From Rhodothermales bacterium (GTDB lineage Bacteria; Bacteroidota; Rhodothermia; Rhodothermales; VXPQ01), in contig OX638293.1 of NCBI GenBank assembly GCA_951812335.1, forward strand, positions 576,501 through 640,500: DNA of 64,000 nucleotides, given 5' to 3'. How positions within the stretch are numbered: position 1 is the first letter of the stretch; each line of letters opens with the position of its first letter. Shown in pieces: positions 1 to 8,231 of this stretch. Under the pieces are notes generated by a model. It was not told the origin of the DNA and made no database searches. It saw nothing but the letters and a program-made list of their open reading frames with translations. Position numbers and translations under genes: made by a program.

Positions 1-371
1 CCTACATAGGCCACAGCGGCTCCGCTCAGCGCGCCGCCTGCGGCGCCCGCCAGCGCTCGCATGGTAAGCAAGGAAGCATACGTATCGGCCAGACCGTGCA
101 GATACAGGCACACCGCCATGAAACCGGTCCCTATCAGCAGAATCCGGCGACGCCCGATCTTGTCGGAGATCGGCCCGGTCACAAGCGCAAAAATGCCCAG
201 CATTACGGCGTAGGACGTGACCAGCGTACCGAGCAGCGATTCCTGCACAACCAGCGCCTCCGCGATGCGAGGCAGAATGGGCGAAATGATAATCACCTGA
301 CTGCTGGCGGAGAACACCATCAGCCACAGAGCGAACAGGACCAGGAAATCCCGGGAAGAACGGTCGGACAA
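1..371 (-). CDS. MFS transporter, N-terminal part (runs off the window)
   Basis: The minus strand encodes the N-terminal ~123 residues of a major facilitator superfamily transporter, and the rest lies before base 1. A first membrane helix (about residues 9-28, FLVLFALWLMVFSASSQV) is followed by two more. The classic MFS loop between helices 2 and 3 is visible as GPISDKIGRRR, the DRxGRR-type motif of proton-linked efflux or uptake permeases. Substrate cannot be told. The start is uncertain: the best candidate is TTG at 371 because no ATG lies in this frame before the upstream stop near 432. It is divergent from the TonB receptor gene. Confidence 0.8.
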   Translation of the reverse strand, partial: MSDRSSRDFLVLFALWLMVFSASSQVIIISPILPRIAEALVVQESLLGTLVTSYAVMLGIFALVTGPISDKIGRRRILLIGTGFMAVCLYLHGLADTYASLLTMRALAGAAGGALSGAAVAYV

Positions 372-560
372 TGTGCTTTTTGCGGGGATTCCTGAGCGAG
401 TCGCGAATTTTCCGGCGCATAAACAAATGGCAAACCCGTCTTAACATTTCGATAATGCCAAGCGGGTATGTTAGCCGTGCAAGTAAGTGCGCCCTAATGC
501 AAGATACGTCATGTCGCGCTTCACGCAAGAGCCACGTACCGATACATTCGCTTTAATTAC

Positions 561-3470
561 ATGATACGATTACATGGGCGGCGCAGGGGATTCCCCGCCG
601 TTCTTACCGCTTGTCTCGGGTTCGCCTGCCTCGGAGTCTCGCTTATCGCATCAATGGCAGCCGCCCAGTCAGTATCCATCGCCGGTAACGTGGTTGACTC
701 CGAAACCGGAGAAACCCTCATCGGGGTCAATATCCTGATCGAAGGTACGCTGATCGGCTCGACGACCGACCTCGACGGGGATTATACGATCAGCGACGTG
801 GAGCCGGGGACGTACAATATCGTTTTCTCCTACATCGGTTACACGGGGATCACCGTTACGGATGTCATCGTCGCGGCGGGAGAGCCCACCACGGTCGATC
901 TGGCGCTCGTGCCGGAATCGATCGGGCTGAACGAGATCGTGATTACGGCCCGCGCTCTTGAAAACACGGAGGCCTCCCTGCTGAAGCAGCGGCAAAAAGC
1001 CGCCGCCGTAAGCAACGCCATCAGCGCCGAGGCCATCGGGCGATCAGGCAGTTCCACCGCCGCAGACGCCATGGAGAAGGTAACGGGCGCGTCTGTCGTG
1101 GGCGGCAAGTATGTGTACGTGCGGGGCCTCGGCGACCGGTACATGAATACGCAGCTCAACGGCGCCACCCTGCCGAGTGCGGATCCGGACCGGAACTCCG
1201 TACCGCTGGACCTTTTCCCGGCGAACCTGCTCGACAACATCGTCACATCGAAAACTTTCACCCCGGACAAGCCGGGCAGTTTCTCGGGGGGCTCGGTGAA
1301 CATCGGGACGAAGGCGTTCCCGGACGACTTTACCGTTTCGTTCTCCTCCTCGATCAGTTATAAGGGAAATATCGGACCGGGCAGCGACTTCCTTTCCTAC
1401 GAAGGGGGTTCGGCCGGGTGGCTCGGAAACAACGGGGGGACACATACCTTACCGGAGGTTTTCAACAACCCGAATCTGCACATTCCAAACATCGGTAATG
1501 CGTTCACGGATGCGGCTGCTGCCCAGGAACTGGACCGGCTTTCCAAGGCGTTCAGCGGCGTCATGGCGCCCGCCCGCCTTTCCGCCCCGGTGAACCAGAG
1601 CTACAGTTTCTCGCTCGGAAACCAGTTGCCGGTTTTTGGCAGGCCACTCGGCATCATTGCCAGCATAAGTTACAGCCGGAACGTCCGGGAGTACGGGGAC
1701 GGCTCGGTCGGACGGTACACACTTACGAGCGCTTCCGCCCAGGAACTCAACAATGATTTTCTGTTTACGGACCAGCGCGGTACGGACGAGGTGCTGTGGG
1801 GATCGCTAATCAACGCCAGCTACAAGCCGCATCCGAAGCACGAACTGGGCTTCAACTACATGAACAACCGGAGCGGCGAATCGTCGGCGCGTTACCAGTT
1901 CGGGGTGTTCCCCCGAGACTTTGACGAAGAGTCCACCTACGAAACCCGCACCCTCCGGTACGTGTCGCGAGAGCTGGACAGTTATCAGGCCCGCGGCGAA
2001 CATGTGCTCTTCGGCGATAATGGCCTGAAGATCGAATGGACCGGTTCGCTGGCAAACACCTTGCAGGAGGAGCCGGACTTGCGGTTCTTTACGAACCACT
2101 ACACCACGTTCGAACGAAACGGCGAGACGAGAACTTCCTACTCCATCAGCCCGGCGCTGTATCCCGTGCCGACGCGATATTTCCGCACGATGGAAGAAGA
2201 TGTGCGCAGCGGCTCGCTGGATGCTTCCGTGCCTTTCAAGCAGTGGGGAGGGTTGTCGGCGCAAGTGAAGGTGGGCGGAAGTATGGAACGCAAGTCCCGT
2301 GCGTTCCGCGAGCGGCGCTTCGAATTTCAGCAGGACAAGATTCGCTACGACGGCGACCCGGCAACCTTCTTCGGCCCGGAACAGGTGGGCATTTCCGAAG
2401 ACGCCAGCACCGAACGGTTCTTCCGTTTCGGCAACTATATCTTCGACGCCTCGGCGCTGTCCGGCAACTATGACGGCGACCAGGATATCATGGCAGGCTA
2501 CGTAATGTTGGACATTCCACTGACCCGCAACCTGCGCGCCATCGGGGGCTTGCGCCTGGAAACCACGGACATGGTGGTAGCAAGCGCGGACACCTCGCTG
2601 GACAAGGGTATCATCGACACGCGGGACCTCCTCCCCTCCATGAACCTTGTGTACGAAATCCGGGAAAACATGAACGTACGGCTCGCGCAAGGCCGTACGC
2701 TGGCGCGTCCGAATTTCCGTGAAATTGCGCCCTATGCCTCGTTCAGTTTCATCGGCGACTACATTTATCTCGGCAACCCGGAGATCGAACGCACGCTCAT
2801 CGACAACTACGATGTGCGCTGGGAGTGGTTTGCCCGCCCCGGCGAAATCTTTGCCGTGAGCGGTTTCTACAAGTATTTTCGCAACCCGATCGAACGGGCC
2901 ATCAATCCGCGGGCCGCGGCGTCCACGCCCAACGTGCAATTCCAGAACACCGATCACGCCACGGTCTACGGTGTGGAAATCGAAGCGCGGAAAAACCTTG
3001 ACCAGTTGGCCAGCTTCCTCCGGTTCGTACAGGCGGGCGCCAACATATCGTTCGTCCGCTCCCAGGTTGCGATCGAAGCGAATGAATTGGAACTCATCCG
3101 GGCGCTGCGTCCGGACGCTACGGACACGCGTCCCCTGCAGGGACAGTCCCCGTACGTGGTCAATCTCGACATGACCTACGACAACCCGGAGATCGGTACC
3201 ACGGCAAGCGTGTACTACAATGTGTTCGGGCAACGTCTGGATCGCGTGGCGTCGGGAGGCACGCCGAACATCTTCGAGCAGCCGAGGCATATCGTCGACC
3301 TGACGATCAAGCAAGACCTCTGGTTCAATTTCGGGCTCAAGGGCTCCGTGAAAAATCTTCTGGACCAGAAGACGGTGTTCTCCCACACGTACAATGGCGC
3401 CGATTTCATTGCGGAATCCTATACCTTCGGGCGGTCCTTTTCACTCGGCCTGAGCTACGCACTCGATTGA
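561..3470 (+). CDS. TonB-dependent outer membrane receptor (SusC/CarboxypepD_reg-like N-terminus)
   Basis: 969 residues, the normal size for a large TonB-dependent transporter. A signal peptide (about 1-36, ending AAAQS) precedes a carboxypeptidase-regulatory-like beta domain (about 37-125, with TGETLIGVNI and GDYTI), then a plug domain (about 140-260, with YVYVRGLGDRY and the conserved SFSGGSVNI) and a 22-strand-type barrel to the C-terminus. Such proteins import large ligands across the outer membrane using TonB energy; the ligand is not evident. The next gene is a T9SS-sorted protein, a pairing that suggests joint surface function. A G+C-rich hairpin follows the stop. Start chosen at the ATG just before the signal peptide. 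Confidence 0.93.
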   Translation: MIRLHGRRRGFPAVLTACLGFACLGVSLIASMAAAQSVSIAGNVVDSETGETLIGVNILIEGTLIGSTTDLDGDYTISDVEPGTYNIVFSYIGYTGITVTDVIVAAGEPTTVDLALVPESIGLNEIVITARALENTEASLLKQRQKAAAVSNAISAEAIGRSGSSTAADAMEKVTGASVVGGKYVYVRGLGDRYMNTQLNGATLPSADPDRNSVPLDLFPANLLDNIVTSKTFTPDKPGSFSGGSVNIGTKAFPDDFTVSFSSSISYKGNIGPGSDFLSYEGGSAGWLGNNGGTHTLPEVFNNPNLHIPNIGNAFTDAAAAQELDRLSKAFSGVMAPARLSAPVNQSYSFSLGNQLPVFGRPLGIIASISYSRNVREYGDGSVGRYTLTSASAQELNNDFLFTDQRGTDEVLWGSLINASYKPHPKHELGFNYMNNRSGESSARYQFGVFPRDFDEESTYETRTLRYVSRELDSYQARGEHVLFGDNGLKIEWTGSLANTLQEEPDLRFFTNHYTTFERNGETRTSYSISPALYPVPTRYFRTMEEDVRSGSLDASVPFKQWGGLSAQVKVGGSMERKSRAFRERRFEFQQDKIRYDGDPATFFGPEQVGISEDASTERFFRFGNYIFDASALSGNYDGDQDIMAGYVMLDIPLTRNLRAIGGLRLETTDMVVASADTSLDKGIIDTRDLLPSMNLVYEIRENMNVRLAQGRTLARPNFREIAPYASFSFIGDYIYLGNPEIERTLIDNYDVRWEWFARPGEIFAVSGFYKYFRNPIERAINPRAAASTPNVQFQNTDHATVYGVEIEARKNLDQLASFLRFVQAGANISFVRSQVAIEANELELIRALRPDATDTRPLQGQSPYVVNLDMTYDNPEIGTTASVYYNVFGQRLDRVASGGTPNIFEQPRHIVDLTIKQDLWFNFGLKGSVKNLLDQKTVFSHTYNGADFIAESYTFGRSFSLGLSYALD

Positions 3471-3498
3471 CCTGATACAACAATACCGAATTCTCTGC

Positions 3499-3524
3499 GC
3501 GGGGCGGCCTTAGGGCTGCCCCGC
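3499..3524 (+). terminator. G+C-rich stem-loop after the TonB receptor gene
   Basis: An 11-bp stem (GCGGGGCGGCC with GGCTGCCCCGC, one G-T pair) with a 4-base TTAG loop lies 29 bases after the receptor stop. Only a weak T-run (GTCGTTT) follows, so it may be an attenuating or mRNA-stabilising hairpin rather than a strong intrinsic terminator. It sits between the receptor and the secreted-protein gene. Confidence 0.6.
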
Positions 3525-3591
3525 GTCGTTTCGGCCCCATGTTACGACAACGTTAACTCCCTCCATCCTTCAAACCAACTCACCTTCATCC

Positions 3592-5250
3592 ATGTATCGC
3601 AAGCTACTTACCCTTGCGGCCCTCGCGCTGCTCATTCTCGCGCCACAGAGCGCAACCGCCCAGAGCATTGTCGATGTGACGGGATCGCTCACGGGCGACG
3701 TCATGTGGACATCGGACAACACCTATGTCCTCGACGGCCATGTCTTTGTCGAAGACGGCGCCACCCTCACCATCGAGGAGGGCACCGTCGTCAAGGGCAA
3801 GCCCAACCCGGGAGCAAATGCATCCGCCCTCATCGTCACGCGAGGCGGAAAAATTTACGCCAACGGCACGGCCAACAACCCCATCGTTTTCACCGCCGAA
3901 GCCGATGACATAAACGACCCCGACGACCTGCCGCTTGACACACGCGGACTCTGGGGCGGTGTGATCCTCCTCGGCAAGGCCAGCCTGAACTCCACGCCGG
4001 GCGAAACCGCCATTGAGGGCGTGCCCGTCACCGAAGGACGCGGACTCTACGGCTGCGATCCCGGCGGCACAGGTTCGGGCATTGCCTGCGACGATGCTGA
4101 CGACTCTGGCGTCTTCCGCTATGTGTCTATCCGCTACGGCGGATCGGACATCGGGGCCGGCAACGAAATCAACGGACTGACCATGGGAGGCGTTGGCTCC
4201 GGCACCACCATCGAGTACGTCGAAGTCTTCAACAACGCGGACGATGGCTTCGAATGGTTCGGTGGCACCGCCAACACCCGCTACCTCATCTCCGCCTTCA
4301 ACGGAGACGACGCTATGGACTACGACGAAGGCTTCCGCGGCAAGGGACAGTTCTGGTTCGTCATCCAGGCCGAAGACATCGGCGACCGCGCCGGAGAACA
4401 CGACGGCGGCACGGATCCGGAAGACGGGCAGCCGTACGCCACGCCGCTGATCTCCAACGCCACGTACATCGGATCGGGCGCCAGCTCGGCAAACGACGAG
4501 AACGACGCTGCACTTGAGATTCGCGACAATGCGGGCGGCAAGTATTACAACTCGATCTTCCACGACTTTCATGGCCAAGCCATTGACATCGAGGATCTGG
4601 ATTCGGGGGAAGACAGCCGGGCGCGGCTCGAAGCAGGCGATCTGGTGCTGGCCAGCAACATCTTCGGAACGTTTGGCGACCCTGATCTCTTCGACGACGA
4701 CTTTGCAGATGCAACGTTGACGGCAAACAACCGTATTGTCGATCCGATGCTTCGGGGCATCAGCCGCACGAACGACGGCGGGCTGGACCCCCGGCCGGCG
4801 GACGGCAGCCCCGCGCTCTCGGGAGCCGACCATAGTGCGCTCGACAGCTGGTTCCATCCTACCGACTATGTCGGAGCCTTCGGCCACGTGAACTGGGCCG
4901 CAGACTGGTCCTTCCTGTCCGACGCAGGCGTCCTGACGAACGCTGGCGGCCCAACGGCCATCGAACCTATCGACGGAGAAATTCCCGCTGCCTTCGTGCT
5001 GGATCAGAACTATCCGAACCCGTTCAATCCATCCACGACGATCGAATTCTCGCTGGATCAGGCGCAGAACATCTCGCTCGCGGTCTATGACATGCTTGGT
5101 CGCCAGGTCCGCATGCTGGTAGACGGCGTACAGCCGGCGGGCCGATACAGCGTTTCGTTCGACGGATCGGGCCTTGCCAGCGGCACGTACCTGTACGTCC
5201 TGCGAACCGAGCAGAATGTCGCTGTGAAGAAGATGTCCTTGCTCAAATAA
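3592..5250 (+). CDS. secreted beta-helix-like protein with type IX (T9SS type A) C-terminal sorting domain
   Basis: 552 residues. Signal peptide about 1-24 (ALALLILAPQSATAQ). The body resembles right-handed beta-helix surface proteins (EDGATLTIEEGTVVKG, GGKIYANGT, FEWFGGTANTRYLISAFNGDDAMDYDEGFRG). The last ~85 residues are a textbook T9SS sorting/FlgD-like domain: FVLDQNYPNPFNPSTTIEFSL, then YDMLGRQV and the terminal SGTYLYVLRTEQNVAVKKMSLLK. It is expected to be exported by Sec, then across the outer membrane by T9SS, and anchored or released. It follows a TonB receptor by 121 bases. Proteins of this type often sit beside TonB receptors in this phylum; their molecular role is not established here. 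A good terminator follows. Confidence 0.88.
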   Translation: MYRKLLTLAALALLILAPQSATAQSIVDVTGSLTGDVMWTSDNTYVLDGHVFVEDGATLTIEEGTVVKGKPNPGANASALIVTRGGKIYANGTANNPIVFTAEADDINDPDDLPLDTRGLWGGVILLGKASLNSTPGETAIEGVPVTEGRGLYGCDPGGTGSGIACDDADDSGVFRYVSIRYGGSDIGAGNEINGLTMGGVGSGTTIEYVEVFNNADDGFEWFGGTANTRYLISAFNGDDAMDYDEGFRGKGQFWFVIQAEDIGDRAGEHDGGTDPEDGQPYATPLISNATYIGSGASSANDENDAALEIRDNAGGKYYNSIFHDFHGQAIDIEDLDSGEDSRARLEAGDLVLASNIFGTFGDPDLFDDDFADATLTANNRIVDPMLRGISRTNDGGLDPRPADGSPALSGADHSALDSWFHPTDYVGAFGHVNWAADWSFLSDAGVLTNAGGPTAIEPIDGEIPAAFVLDQNYPNPFNPSTTIEFSLDQAQNISLAVYDMLGRQVRMLVDGVQPAGRYSVSFDGSGLASGTYLYVLRTEQNVAVKKMSLLK

Positions 5251-5356
5251 TCCCTTTCCGCTGCGGCAACCCGGTGCTCTCCTGACGACACGGTAGGTGG
5301 CTCTACGTATCCCCGTTGCCCGCAATGGTAACCTTGATGCTTTCCGGCAGCACAGG

Positions 5357-5394
5357 GCCGGGTCCGACGATCGGGCCCGGCTCTCGCGTTTTTT
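5357..5394 (+). terminator. intrinsic terminator
   Basis: A 9-bp G+C-rich stem (GCCGGGTCC/GGGCCCGGC) with a 7-base loop is followed within 7 bases by six T residues, a standard Rho-independent layout. It lies about 105 bases after the T9SS-sorted protein gene and separates it from recJ. Confidence 0.8.
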
Positions 5395-5501
5395 GGATAA
5401 TCCGTTTGCGGGGTGTTCGGGCGATGGAAAAAAAACCGACCCTTTCTTTTTTCGTCCGGGCGGAACGGCGCCTCTATATACAGGGCTTTCGATCCCTATC
5501 C

Positions 5502-5567
5502 TTTTTGCTCGTTTTTGACGTTTTTTTGTCGATTTTTGGATGTTTTTGGGCATTTTCGAGCCTTTTT
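5502..5567. other. seven T-tracts phased at about 10 bp (predicted intrinsic DNA bend)
   Basis: Runs of 4-7 T start at 5502, 5512, 5521, 5533, 5543, 5553 and 5563, so they repeat about once per helical turn over 66 bases. Phased A/T-tracts are the known cause of intrinsic DNA curvature. No convincing gene covers this stretch; the overlapping reading frames look like by-products of the T-runs. It lies between the upstream terminator and recJ and may act as an upstream promoter element or protein-binding platform. Confidence 0.7.
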
Positions 5568-5575
5568 AGCCAAAA

Positions 5576-5590
5576 TGTAACAATGTTACA
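5576..5590. promoter_or_regulatory. perfect inverted repeat TGTAAC-AAT-GTTACA, possible operator
   Basis: Two 6-base arms separated by three bases form a perfect 15-base palindrome directly after the phased T-tracts and about 96 bases before the chosen recJ start. The size and symmetry fit a dimeric regulator site, but no regulator is identified. Confidence 0.4.
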
Positions 5591-5686
5591 ACGGCCCGGA
5601 TCGGGCCTTGCGGGGAGATAATGGGATGTATACCTTCTACGGGTAGCTTGTTGCTTTCGCAGGGCGTGTTTGGTATACCTTCCTCT

Positions 5687-7435
5687 ATGACCTATCGCTG
5701 GATTCTTCGCCCTGTCCCTTCCGAGGACGCTGTCCGGGACATGGGGCGGCAACTGAACAACCTCTCCGAGGCGCTTTCCCGAGCGCTCATCCTCAGAGGA
5801 ATCGACACCTTCGACAGTGCACGCGCCTTCTTTCGCCCCGGCGCCGGCGGCTTGCATGACCCGTTTCTCATGGCGGATATGCATGCCGCTTCGGATCGTG
5901 TGGCGCGGGCGATTGGAGAAAGGGAACGCATTGTCGTGTACGGAGACTACGATGTGGACGGCACGACCTCTTCGGCGCTTCTTGTTTCCTCGCTGCGCTC
6001 GCTGGGCGGAGATGTCGGTTTCTTCGTGCCGAACCGGTTCGAGCACGGGTACGGACTGAGCCGCATGGGTCTGGACGTGGCGGCCCGGCTCGGCGCCCGA
6101 CTCATTGTCGCGGTGGACTGCGGCGTCACCGCCTCGGAAGAAGCCATATATGCCCGCGAAAAAGGGATGGATCTCGTCGTTTGCGATCACCACACGCCGA
6201 AGGGTGTACTTCCCGACGCCGAGGCGGTGCTGGACCCCAAGAGAACGGATTGCCCGTATCCCTTCAAGGAGCTCGCCGGGTGCGGCGTAGCCTTCAAACT
6301 GCTGCAAGGCGTACTGGTGAAACTGGGGCGAGACCCGGAAGCCGCCACGGATTTTCTGGATCTTGTCGCCGTCGCAACAGCCAGCGATATGGTCCCCGTG
6401 GAAGACGAAAACCGGATACTTTTGGCTCTCGGCCTGGAGCGCCTCCGGAAGGAGCCCTCTTCCGGACTGCGCGCGCTGGCGGCGGTGGCGAACATGTCTC
6501 TCCCTGCCTGTACGGCCACCGATATCGTGTTCAAGATAGCACCCCGCATCAATGCCGCCGGACGTATGAGCACCGCCGAAAAAGCCATTGATCTCCTGTT
6601 GGCCGAGGATCCGGAAACGGCGAAACGCTGTGCGGAAGAACTCAACAAGCTCAATGAATACCGCCGGGAAATCGACCGGGAAACCCTCGAGGCCGCGACA
6701 AAACTCGCGGAACGTCAGATCACGAGCAAGATGCGGCACACCCTAGTCCTGCATCACAACGACTGGTTTCCCGGCGTCATCGGCATCGTGGCGTCCCGTC
6801 TGGTAGAACGCTTCCATCGCCCCACGATTCTTCTCGGCACTATCGACGGCGTCGCCACCGGTTCCGCCCGGTCGATCGGCGGCATAAATATCTTTGAGGC
6901 CCTCCGGGAATGCGACGACCTGCTGCTGAAATTCGGGGGACATGCCTTCGCCGCCGGATTATCGCTGGAAATTTCCAATCTCCCCTCGTTGCAGGAACGA
7001 TTCGACGAAGCCGTAGGCAAAGTGGTGACGCCGGAGGTGCTCCAGCCATCCATACAGGTGGATGCGCCTCTCCGCCTGCACGAAATAGATCGCCGGTTCC
7101 TGGCGGTGCTCAAACAGTTCGAGCCCTTCGGGCCCGGCAACGATCGTCCAGTGTTTCAGGCCAACGGACTGCTTCCGGTCCGACCGCCCCGAAAGGTCGG
7201 CAAGGATAGCCGGCATCTCAAGTTTGTGGTGCGACAGCAGGATCGGGGCGACAATGAAGCCCCCATGGAAGCCATCGGCTTTGGGATGGGCGGACGATTC
7301 GACATGTTGGAGCAATGCCGGCGAGAACAACAACCCTTCGATATGCTCTTTTCTCTGAAAGAGAACACCTGGAATGGCAAAACGGAAACGCAACTTCAGG
7401 CGAAGGATATCCGGCGCAGTGCCCCGTTGGCGTGA
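5687..7435 (+). CDS. recJ: single-stranded-DNA-specific exonuclease RecJ
   Basis: 582 residues from the ATG chosen here. RecJ degrades ssDNA 5' to 3' in recombinational, mismatch and base-excision repair. DHH-family metal motifs are present: YGDYDVDGT (about 85-93), VAVDCG (about 142-147), CDHH (167-170). The DHHA1 region follows (NAAGRM; GVIGIVASRLVERFHRP; GGHAFAAG), then the OB-fold (EPFGPGNDRPVF). The frame opens earlier at 5621, but MTYRWILRP is the usual beginning for this family. It converges on the Nudix gene with an 80-base gap. Confidence 0.95.
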   Translation: MTYRWILRPVPSEDAVRDMGRQLNNLSEALSRALILRGIDTFDSARAFFRPGAGGLHDPFLMADMHAASDRVARAIGERERIVVYGDYDVDGTTSSALLVSSLRSLGGDVGFFVPNRFEHGYGLSRMGLDVAARLGARLIVAVDCGVTASEEAIYAREKGMDLVVCDHHTPKGVLPDAEAVLDPKRTDCPYPFKELAGCGVAFKLLQGVLVKLGRDPEAATDFLDLVAVATASDMVPVEDENRILLALGLERLRKEPSSGLRALAAVANMSLPACTATDIVFKIAPRINAAGRMSTAEKAIDLLLAEDPETAKRCAEELNKLNEYRREIDRETLEAATKLAERQITSKMRHTLVLHHNDWFPGVIGIVASRLVERFHRPTILLGTIDGVATGSARSIGGINIFEALRECDDLLLKFGGHAFAAGLSLEISNLPSLQERFDEAVGKVVTPEVLQPSIQVDAPLRLHEIDRRFLAVLKQFEPFGPGNDRPVFQANGLLPVRPPRKVGKDSRHLKFVVRQQDRGDNEAPMEAIGFGMGGRFDMLEQCRREQQPFDMLFSLKENTWNGKTETQLQAKDIRRSAPLA

Positions 7436-7515
7436 TCGCCCCTGCACAACGACGCGCAAGGGCTCCACATTGAACGGCTATCCCGATGCGCTACTTGCGG
7501 TCCCCCGGACGGCCC

Positions 7516-8202
7516 TTATGCCACGAGATGCCCGATGCGGGCCATATGTCGCCGAAACACTTCAAATCCTGTTCGCCGGAGCGCCTCCTCCCATGCGAAC
7601 CATGCCACGCCAGTGATGTCCTCTTCGAGTTGCGGACGAAATTCTTCTTCGGAGGTCGTCATTCGAAACCAGTGCGTGGTTTTAACCACATGCGTGAGCC
7701 GCCCCCGGCGGTCATACATGTCGTAGCCATACACCGTGGCGCCCAGCGGCTGACCGAGATGCACTGCTTCAATGCCAAGTTCCTCCTGTACTTCGCGGAG
7801 CGCGCATTGGCGCAACGACTCCTTTTTCTTCGCCTTCCCTTTGGGCAAGTCCCACATTCCGCGGCGAAAAATCAGTAGCACTTCCGTGCTCGCCTCGCGG
7901 CGGCGAGTAACGATGCCGCCCGCAGCAACCATCGGAACGGCAGGGCGGTATGGCGCAATATTGCAAAGCGACGCAGGCGGAGCATATGCCCGCCAGTCAT
8001 GACCCGCGGCCTCGCTCGTATAGGCATCGATAACGATAAGGCGACTCGGGCAAGCAGCTTGCGCTTCTTCGAAACGCTCGAATGTCGGGAGAGTATGTTC
8101 CCTCGGACGGAGGCCCTCGCGGGCCGCTAGCTCCACGGTGAGCGCATCGGCGCAGCAAAAAACCAGGCGGCTTGTGATATCCCCGTGGACAATTTCTTTC
8201 AT
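7516..8202 (-). CDS. Nudix hydrolase with unidentified N-terminal region
   Basis: 228 residues from MKEIVHG; an in-frame upstream ATG at 8223 would add seven. The complete Nudix box is at about 122-144 (GKAKKKESLRQCALREVQEELG), fitting GX5EX7REUXEEXGU, so it should hydrolyse a nucleoside diphosphate linked to another moiety with Mg2+. The first ~90 residues match no family I recognise, and substrate cannot be assigned. The start lies only 29 bases from the divergent pgi start, so the two genes share a very short promoter region. Confidence 0.87.
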   Translation of the reverse strand: MKEIVHGDITSRLVFCCADALTVELAAREGLRPREHTLPTFERFEEAQAACPSRLIVIDAYTSEAAGHDWRAYAPPASLCNIAPYRPAVPMVAAGGIVTRRREASTEVLLIFRRGMWDLPKGKAKKKESLRQCALREVQEELGIEAVHLGQPLGATVYGYDMYDRRGRLTHVVKTTHWFRMTTSEEEFRPQLEEDITGVAWFAWEEALRRTGFEVFRRHMARIGHLVA

Positions 8203-8231
8203 GTTTTTCTCACTTTTGCACAAACGGCTTC

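Noticed and set aside
1806..3386. A long antisense frame (526 residues) over the TonB receptor
   Set aside because: Composition is His/Arg-rich shadow of G+C-rich codons. The sense protein is an unmistakable receptor.
3604..5553. A 649-residue open frame opposite the T9SS-sorted protein gene
   Set aside because: It is the antisense shadow of a clear secreted-protein gene. The sense frame has a signal peptide and a family C-terminus; the antisense one matches nothing.
5316..5621. A 101-residue frame with a hydrophobic stretch in the phased T region
   Set aside because: The Phe/Leu/Ser run comes directly from the T-tracts. A terminator lies inside it and no RBS is seen.
7769..7966. CRISPR-like or tandem repeats anywhere in the window
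   Set aside because: I looked for regularly spaced direct repeats and found none. The only recurring sequence is the dispersed 254-bp family and the small 21-bp repeat.
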